Shown piece by piece: positions 14,592-24,865 of a stretch of DNA of 64,000 bases (positions are counted from its first letter, which is position 1; the number at the start of each line of letters is the position of its first letter). The stretch is from Flaccisagitta enflata. Its lineage: Eukaryota; Chaetognatha; Sagittoidea; Aphragmophora. The notes under the pieces were generated by a model that did no database searches, had not been told where the DNA came from, and was given only the letters and a program-made list of their open reading frames with translations. The position numbers and the translations under genes were made by a program. The DNA lies in the NCBI GenBank assembly GCA_965153355.1, contig OZ231127.1:82770001-82834000 (forward strand). Direction: 5' to 3'.

Positions 14592-17500
14592 CACTGTCTG
14601 TTTCACTGTCTTCTTCACTATCTCTGTCACTCACGTGAATGGCTTTGATATCCTGGAAGATGCGGTGATTGTAGCCTAAAGTATATGTGTCTGTCTGTCT
14701 GTCTATCTGTTTATCCGTCTGTCTGTCTGTCTGTCTATCTTTTTATCCGTCTGTCTGTCTGTCTGTCTGTCTGTTTATCCGTCTGTCTGTCTGTCTGTTT
14801 CTCTACCTCCTTTTCTCCCTGTTACTCACGTGACTGGCTTTGATATCCTGGAGGATGCGGTGATTGTAGCCTAAATTATATGTGTCTGTCTGTCTGTCTG
14901 TCTCACTGTCTGTTTCTCTGTCTCCTTCACTCTCTCCTTCACTTACGTGAATGGCTTTGATATCCTGGAGGATGCGGTGATTGTAGCCTAAAGTATAAGT
15001 GTCCATCTGTCTGTATATATATCTGTCTGTCTGTCTGTCTTACTGTCTGTTGCTCTGTCTTCTTCACTCTCTCTGTCACTCACGTGAATGGCTTTGATAT
15101 CCTGGAGGATGTGGTGATTGTAGTCTGCAGTAAATGTGTCCCGAAATCATGTTCCAGACGATAACTTCTCCATCGTAAGACGAAGTCGCCAACAAATTCG
15201 GCGGGCATTGAGCTATGGAGAGAATGTCCTCTCTATGGCCATTTTTCTGCAAATGAAGTGGGTTAGGGAGAGGGAAATAAGCGCTTTTAATTCGATAATT
15301 ATGCGGGGAGAGAGAGAGAGAGAGAGACTGAGACAGACAGACAAACAGAGACAGACAGACTGAGAGAGACAGAGACCGACATGAATATAAAGAGAAGCAA
15401 ATTGATGAACAGATAGAGAGACAGAATCGCACATTTTTAATGTAGAACACAAACTATGATCCTTTATCTAATTTTCCAGTCGAAATTTTCCGACAGACAC
15501 TGAAACAATAACAAAACATAAGACGACAAACAAGACGACAAACTGTGCTGGTGTGAAATACGACATGAAAAGTGGGAAATTAGGAAACATACAAAGGGCA
15601 CACATATTTTGCGAACTTCTCTTTCATCCCCCCCCCCCCCACCTTCCCAATATTTCTTCATCCATTGGCTTTGCTTTACAGAAATTCACAAAACTTTGGA
15701 AAACAAGAAATAGCTCAAGTAGTTCAATACATGCGCCGCGCCGTGTGGATCGTCGAACGAATGCGTTGCCGACCAACGGACCGATCGACCAACCAACCGA
15801 CCGACACAGCCTCTCATTGACGTCCAGTGGTGCAGTCCACTTGTCATACCGTCCGTCAGCCCGTCTGTCATGTCAGGCGTTTTGTTATGTTAGTCTGTCC
15901 GTCATTTCGCCCATCAGTTTACGTTCATCCGTCAGTCCGCATGAGGTAGTTCTACTTCTAGCGTATATCCGGCCTTGGCACGGAAGAGTTTTGCATGAGA
16001 TTAATGATTTATGACATGAAATGGAATTATGACAGATGAGTAAAAAAAACCAGTCCATCAAAATCTGAGATTTTTTTGGCAGTGATTGTCAAAAAACGGG
16101 GGAAAAAAAGAAAAAAATTGTAAGTATTTAGAAAAAGAGGGGAACCAAAGGATCACATGTTTATCTTCCTGAAAGCATTCAGCGGGTAAAGGTTTTTTTT
16201 ATAGTCAGCAAAGTTTTTTTTTTTCTTTTTTTTTTTTCTTTTCTTTTCTTTTTTTCTTTTCTTTTTTTTTCTTTTTTCGCATTAAGCGAGCGAAGCTGCC
16301 GTTTTTGGTTCTGTTACGGATTTGTTTTGCGCTTATTTTAAACAGTTTTACGGCTGAAGTAAAGGGACTTCCATTGCATTGTTCTCCCAATCGGCCCGAA
16401 AATGTAAAACACGGAAAATAAGAATCAGAAAGCATATGCCATCAAACGCGTCGGACATGACACGATAAAATCAATAAGTATGGTTGTCATTACTCATAGT
16501 TGATGAGCTCATGAAGTAATGAATGTTTTGAATCAACTGTTGGATAGATGAATGAATGATTCTGAAGAATTCGGTCACGATGGAAAAAAAAAGAAAAAAA
16601 AAAAGATATTGTAAAAAAAGGATTATCTGCAACAAATCTGATTCCAGAATTTGATATAATGCATCAAATGGAACTACGTATATTTCCCAAGGAAAAGACG
16701 CTTCCCCCACGTCATCTTTCTCTGTTCCCTTCCTCTTACTTCACCCCCTCCTTCCCCCCCCCATCTACGCCCCCAAAACAAAAGAAGACAAAATTTACGA
16801 CGTAACTGAAAAGAGAAAAGAGTTTTGGAACAGAAAAATGGAAACGAAACGACTAACGATAAAAACAATTAAAAAGGAAAACAATATGGCACAAAAAAGA
16901 AAAACGAACAATGAAATATGGAGGACATTTTTACAACGACAATGGGAAAAAGAAGGATGGTTTACCTTCTGTATGATGCGAGACAATTCAAAAGAGATTT
17001 TTTTTCCATTCGTAAGGGTAAGAAAAATTTAGTGATTTTTCATTGATTCGAAAGAAGCGCGAGATTTACAAACCCTTTTCCTTCCTCTTCTCCACCTCCC
17101 CCCTTATCCTCCTCAATATGGCACCGACAACATTAACTTTTTTTTCGTCTACAGTGCGATGCACAAAATAAGATACCCATTTTCTATTCAAGATTTCTAT
17201 GCTCAAAAATGATTTTTAAAACTTTATTCCATAAGGAATCCAAAGAGTTGGAAAAAACGAAGTAATTAGCACCAATCTCAGACATATTGGTCAATGAGAC
17301 TAAAAATCTAAAATTTATCATAAATTGAAAGCAATGTCAATAGATGCATGATTTTCAAATGACTTTTAAAATTGTCTTTAATCATATCTAGATTATTTAA
17401 ATTGAGTTTGAACTGATAAAAATCCATGACATTTTGAAAGCCCTTCAAAAGCCCTTTCTTTTCAGTCGTATTTGGCATCTGTAGCTCAATTTGTTTAAGA

Positions 17501-20500
17501 ATTATATCAATTTAAGTAAAAACATTCCTTTCCTGAAAACAGTAAAAAAAGGTCGCAATTGCTGTTTTTTGGGAAAAAATTTCTAAGACGATACAGATCT
17601 TTTGTTTCTTTCGGGTTTCCCCGCTTGGGCGAAGCTTTAATTCAAGTAGATTCAAGTAGATTCGGGTTGAAATGTATAAGACCCAGCCCTCACCTAGCCC
17701 TAACGCTAGCACTAACCCTAACCCTAACCCTAAAACCACCCCCGACCCCAACCTTAATCCTAACCCTACCCCTAACCCTAAATAAAAAAAACGCTTAAAA
17801 AGTCAGTAAAACAAAAGACATCACCGAATTCGAAATCAGTACCGTTTTTTGTACCTAATCTTTGTTTTATCATAAGATTTAAACAAATTGATCAAAATCT
17901 TTGGGCTTGGTGGAAATGTCATTATTTTTTTTAAAGCTCTTTAAAATACTATTAAGAGAAACCATAAAATATGATTTTAAGTTATAAAAACATGAACTTT
18001 GGCTTGTATCTTTTTTAACTTACTCTCCTGTAACTTACAGTGAAAGTGAAAAAAAATGCATACAGTAGATGTCGTCTAGACTTGGAAATACGGGGGAGCT
18101 CATAACCTCAGCATTAATACAGTGAGGGGACTGATATTTTGCTAGTGTAATGTATAGACCCTAAGGGGTTGACGATGGGGTATGGCATCCCCCTATGGCT
18201 TACCTTACAAAAATAACTTTTAGTATAAAATGTTAGGATCAATCACTTTTAAGGCAGAATTTTAGCTTCATCTATTTGCTTTAATTGCAAAACCAGCTTC
18301 GGATTCGGACCTGGAACTTTTAAAGAAACGAATTGATCAGGTGGGATTTGAAGTCAAGTGAGTTAACCACTAGACCAATTCTGGCAGCTGTTTAAGTAAA
18401 ACAAATTTGTTTTAGTATATTCCAAAGAATTTTTTATCCACAGAGCTGCCATACCCTATCGTCAACCTTATAGGACATAAGCATTATACAGACACAGTTT
18501 CATTTCATTGGCGCAAATGGTAGTTAGGATATGAGGGCCCCCGTATTTTCAAGTCTAGACGACATCTACTGTATGTCAAAATAATTGTCCCTCCTCTTCC
18601 TAGCCCCGTATTCTTTTCACATGTACTCTATCGCTCCCCTCACTTGTTCCCCACCACAAGTCTCAGACCCATCCTGTCGAGCCAATTCTCTACTAAATCC
18701 TCCCCCAAAACAAAAAGATTATACAATACTCTGCCGTCCTGACAAATGGACTGACCTTGTCATCGTCCCAGATTTTCAGAGGGAACTGGACACTTGTTAT
18801 GCCTTCGCTCGTGTCAGGGTAAATGTTTATGCATCGATCCCATCCCACGGCGATCACGTATCTGTGAAGAAAGAGGTGAATGAATAAATGAATGAATAAA
18901 TGAATGAATGAATAAATGAATAAATGCAAGCATGATTGAATGAATGAATGCATGAATGAATGATTGAATAATTGAATGAATGAATGAGAAAGAATGAATC
19001 CAAAAGTTATGGAGTAACGAATGAATGAAAGAAAGAATTAATGAATGAATGAATGAATCAATCAATGAATGAAGGAATGAATGAATAAATGAATGAATGA
19101 ATGAATGAATGAATGAATGAATGAATGAATGAATGAATGAATAAATGAATGAATGAGAAAGAATGCATATGAAAGAAATGGAGTGACTGATAAATAACTG
19201 ACTGAATAACTGAATCCATCACGAAATCAATTGATCAATCAACTGATCAATAAATCTTACTTGTTCCTATTCATCTCGACGTAGGTGACGGCAGTGATTT
19301 CGTCATTATTGGTTTCTTTTTCCAGAGTTTTGAGACAATGTCCGTTGTTAAAGTTCCAAATGTGGATTCGACCGTCGCGACCTCCCGTGATCAGTCGTCG
19401 GCCTGATTATGAATGTCAAGCAGAAGAAAAAAGCCCCCCCCCAAAAAAAAAATGTCAATGACGCAAAAAATTGGACAAAACCACTTAAATAAGTGACGCG
19501 GGGTCACAATATCGTTTTATTACCTGTGTTGTCAAATGCCATGGCTGTTATGGCAGAGATGCCATGTGCAAACACATTCAAACATCTTCTTTCTATTACC
19601 TGTGTTTTCAAATGCCGTGGCCGTTATGGCAGAGATGCCATATGCACCACCATATTCAAACATATTCTGTCAATTACCTGTGTTGTCAAATGCCATGGCC
19701 GTTATGGCAGAGATGCCATGTGCACCACCATATTCGAAGATTGGCTGACCAGTTTCCAGATCCCAAAGTTTTACAACCTACATCAAAAAGACGAAAGAAT
19801 ATAAAAAGATTATAAAAAAAAAAAAAGAAAAAAAAAATTCATAACAAAACTCATAAAAAAAAAGAAAACAAGAATAAATAGATGACAAAGTGAATAAACA
19901 AACAAGTAAATATGAAGGGTTACTTGCTTTTCAGTTTTTACCTCTCTTATTAAATACTGTGATTGAGAGAAACAGGAGCTTTTCCATAGTTGCGTTAAAC
20001 TATGTAGGGTTAAACTAAGTTTAAGTAGGACATCCCAGACATAATGCATTATCATGAAAGTAAAAAAGAGGTTTCTCAAACTGACCATCGACATCCTCTA
20101 GGACCAAAACGATTGTTGTTTTATACTTTTTTTGAAAAATGTGCAACGGGTGCCCTCTGATAGATCGCTTGCTAAGGACGCGAAAATCGCGAACATCGCA
20201 AAAAAATGCATATATTAGCTTTTTAAATCTTTTCTTAATCTTAATTCCCCCAGTCCTATAGCAGTTATCCTAGCTGTTAAAGGTTCTTTAATAGATGAAC
20301 TTTTATGGAAAACAAAAATTTTGGTTCTGATCATCATGAACACTTGATTACATCACTATTTGTAAAGTCAAAAAACGCAAAAATAGCGAAAATTACAAAA
20401 ATGAGCTGATTTTATTCCTTCTTGACCATATCAATCATCTTATCCTCACTCACACCATTCATTTGACCATTATGTGAGCTGCATGAGCTTTATGACCTTG

Positions 20501-23500
20501 AGTCACCATTTGCTTTGTCTATTCATGGGTCCCTGAATCCTTAGGCAAAAGTCTAAGGCAGGGTGGCATGGGATGTGGAAGTTGGACTACTCTGCCTACC
20601 CATCTGTTACTTGTTGATCTGTTTTTGACTCAACAAGGTCGGATACACGGCTACCCTGGTCTTGTGTGGGTGGGCAGGGGCACTGATATAGAAGGTCACT
20701 TGGGCATTTGGGCAGGAGCAGTGGGTTCTAAACGCTCAAAAACGCCAAAAAAATAATAGCAGAAGTGTTAGATGGCTATCAGTACCCATTGCCCCTATGT
20801 GAGTGTATGTGAATGCGTAATGGAGAGAGGGGCAGTGGCCCTGAAGGGGCCAATGACATTTGCTTAGTAAGTTTTGCCACTCTAGGCTTGAATTGAGCAT
20901 CACTAATGGGATTTGAGCCAATATGCTGGGATTTGAGCCTTGATGCTGGGATGTGAGGCTTGAGGTTGGGATTTGAGCCTTGAGGCTGAGATTTGAGCCT
21001 TGAGGTTGTGATTTAAGCCTTGAGGCTAGGATTTGAGCCTCAAGGCTGGGATTTTAGTCTTGAGGTTGGGATTTGAGCCTCAAGACTAGGATATGGGCCT
21101 CAAGGCTGACATATGAGCTTCATGGCTAGAATATGAACATCAAAGGGGGTGGATGGACCAACCAATTGGCTGACTGATGGAATTAGGGATGGATAGACAA
21201 AGTGGAATGTCTAAAAATGATACCCACCGAGGTGGTAGTGGTGTATCCATTTGCAATTTTACTTTATTTGAAACAAGGTATTCAAATCTTAAACAAGTGA
21301 CGCGGGGTCAAAATATTGTTGCGGATGGGTGAGCTGGGGCATCCTACTCTCATCCACACCCCAACCCTCACACACAAACATAAACAAAAAGTATCTAAAA
21401 TGTGCATTTTCCCACTTTCCGACTCAATCATTACGGACCAACGAACGGACTGATGGATGGATGGACTGTCGGACCAACGGACAAAGCCTCTTATAGAGTT
21501 GCATGTCTGCACTAAAAATAATAATAGATCCATGTCATATTTTGGGCCATGATCATGCATGGATGATTGTAAATGTAAATGAGAATATGCAGGGCAGCAG
21601 TCCCCAAGTGGATGAAGTCCTATGATGAGATGGGCTCATGAATAAACTGATACAAATAATCTACAGCTGTGCCCAAAAAGCTTTTTTGAGGGTGAAGGGG
21701 TGATTCTAGGAGGGTTTCAGAGTAGGGTAACTCAATCTGCAGTCAGCTAAGCTGCTTAAGATATGTAGGTCTGCAGGGTTGTAAAGAATTGCACTGAAGG
21801 ATTTTCTATTTCTGTGAGAAATACTGATCAAGCTTAAACCCTTTTCAAAGGATCAGAGGCAATGGGACCGCTGCTCTTTTTACTCTCGCTTGCAATCACA
21901 ATCATGCAAAGCAGTGCCAAAATATAACAAAGATCTAAGACTATTCTTTACTTTAGTTGGATTCCTTGCCCCAAAACAGATAGAATTGCAAATAGAAACA
22001 CCCCCAACACCTTAGTGAGTAGCATTGTTGAAGATAGGACAGAGAAGAAATAAAATAAGTGTACTCGATTTTCACGATTCTGCGATTTTTGTTATTTTTG
22101 GGTTTTTCGCGTTTTTTTACTTTACCAATACTTATGTAATCCAGTGTACCTGATGCACAGAACAAAACTTCTTGTTGCTCTTCCAAGTTGATATGTTTTA
22201 GAAGCTGTACCAGCTAGGAGGACTGCAAAAGGACTGGGGTAATTGAGATTAAGACATAGTGAAAGTAGCTAATTTTGGCGTTTTTTGCGATTTTTGCATT
22301 TTTCGCCTTCTTAGTGAGCCATCTATTAGAGGGCACCCGTTGCACATTTGAAAAAAAAAAACATAAAACAACAATCATATTGGTCCTAGAGGATGTCAAT
22401 AGTCCCAAAGGAATACCTCTTTTGATAACTTTTTGAAGTACCCTTCAGAACCAGCCTTTCTGGGATGCCCTAGTTTAAGTTAGAGTGAGGTGAGGGGGCG
22501 CTGTTAGGTCAGCTCAGGTCAAATCAGGTCACAGGTCACAGGTCACAGGTCAGGTCACAATTTGAAGAGGACAAATGTGGGAAAATCTAGCCATTTCTCT
22601 TCAATTAACGTAAAAATGAAAAATGAGTGCATCCTCGCGCATGGCCTGTGTCCGTCGGGTGGTCTATCTATCGGTCCTGTCTTTCGGTTTGTCGATCACG
22701 CAAACGCAAATCACAAGATCCGATCCTCTTTTATTCTCCATTCATTCATTCATTCATTCATCCATTCATTCATTCATTCATTCATTCATTCATTCATTCA
22801 TTCATTCATTCATTCATTCATTCATTCATTCATTCATTCATTCATTCATTCATTCATGAAAAACGTTTATTCTTGAAAAAATAATGATTTATATAATATG
22901 ATATTGGCTGTTACTTATCCTTGTTTCTTAAACCTCAAGTCTCAACTGGCTTAAATCAGACAAGTGCGATTTGGAAGGCTATTTCTTAGAGGAAAAGAAT
23001 AAGAGGCAACTCATTTTTTGCTTTTGCCTATAAAGATGCGAAAAAAAAATGCACATCAGTAAAAGCTTGATTATCAAATAAAGCCGTTTTTTGGCATTGC
23101 TCGTATTTTGGCAAGATACATATCACAGATTAAATGTTGATCGAAAAATGTCACTTAGGTCAGCAGCAGAAAATAAATGGTAAATGTCACTTCCGGTTTA
23201 AAAAAAACCTTGACAGGTCGATATGCCCTCAGTTTCTTACTTCCTTAGTTTCTTTAACTCGCTTAGTTTCTTTTACTCCCTTGGGGCTTCTGAGTATTTA
23301 TCCCCTTCCAATTCGTTCCATCTGCTCGTGTATGAGGCAACTCTTTTTTTCCTCTTTCTAGTTAACATCTTTTCAAAGATATACTTGAACCCGGCAAAAA
23401 CAAAGTCAAGTGATCAACAAATCTTATCATCTTCTGTTTGCCAATATAGAAATGAAAGGAAATTGACACAAAGGGATCAAATTACAACATCCATTTTAAA

Positions 23501-24564
23501 CGGATTTTGATAACTCATGGATTCCTTATAGCGGGGTTTTACTGTATAATGAATAATTGATCTTCTGTTGGTGCTCCTTTCATATCTGCAACGATTATTG
23601 ATCTACTGTGAAGGACACTTTCCCGATTCAACCGATCGATCAGTTAGTCAATCAATCAGTCAGTCAGTCAGTCAGTCATTCAATCAATCAATCCGCTCAA
23701 CAAATGAATTTCTCCACTTACCGAACCATCAGAACAGGTAATAACTTGTTTGAAGCTCGGATTATATTTGCAGCAATGGATCGGTTCTTTGTGGGAGATG
23801 ATCACTTCCGTTTTCTTGTAATATCTAAAAGAGACAAAGAAATGAAAATTATTATTGCAATGAAAGCATAACAGCCGTATTTAATGAAATAGGGCATAGT
23901 AGTAAGCCGCCTTCTCTGATGATGAAGGTAAGGCGCATCACTCCAACATTTCTAAAAGTTGTGATTAAATTTGATGATAAGTTAATATATTTTTCATCAA
24001 GGCGCATATTGGAAATGAGCTTGAAATGGTGTGGAGTCTAGAAGTAGGCATCCAATATGGCGAGAATCCCAGGATTCAAGGCACCTCGGGGGGCCATAAG
24101 CTGTCTTAACTTTCAGTTTAGACGCCAATTTCACATTGTTATATCGAAAATCATGAAGCGCCTGTGCCTGTGTCATCATCTACATAGAAATCACTAGCAA
24201 AAGTTGTTCTTTTGCCTTCCTCTTGCTCTCAGTTTTAGCGGCCCTCTAGGGGCACAAGGCAGAAAACGCAAAAAACACATGAACAATGGCAGCGGCAGCG
24301 TCAAGAGCAGCGGCAGAGGATTTAAAAAAAGCTGCGGTCTCTTGATTGTTGAGGAATTTATGATAATAGTACACATTTAAAACTCAAAAGCGCAGTATGT
24401 TTTACTTTGAACCAAGCATTGTCCACTTACACACAGCAAGTTAAGACAGCCCCTCATTCACTTATCTGAATCTTTCACTGGTGCTATGCGTTTTTAGCTT
24501 GAAATTTTAATTTAGAAGGTCAAGAAGGAAAAAAACAAAGAAACGAGGACGCATACGAAAACGG

Positions 24565-24642
<78 letters not shown>

Positions 24643-24722
24643 CGACATCAACGACATAAACGACAACAACGACAACAACAATAACAACAAAAAACAATAA
24701 CAACAACAATAACAACAACAAT

Positions 24723-24771
<49 letters not shown>

Positions 24772-24787
24772 GCAACAGCAACAGCAA

Positions 24788-24824
<37 letters not shown>

Positions 24825-24829
24825 AACAA

Positions 24830-24865
<36 letters not shown>

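Larger units (their letters stand above)
20010..22485. mobile_element. Large fold-back element with ~450-bp diverged inverted arms
   Basis: Left arm about 20010-20458 matches the reverse complement of about 22011-22485. Shared landmarks are GACATCCTCTAGGACCAA, GATTGTTGTTTTAT, GTGCAACGGGTGCCCTCT and strings of CGCAAAAA-like words. The arms are diverged with many indels. The ~1.5 kb centre contains a 20-bp minisatellite, GGGCAG-type fold-back pieces and SINE-like pieces, so it is a host for nested repeats. There is no coding sequence. Confidence 0.72.

Noticed and set aside
18335-18385. tRNA gene
   Set aside because: A- and B-box-like words are only about 25 nt apart and no acceptor or anticodon stem can be drawn.
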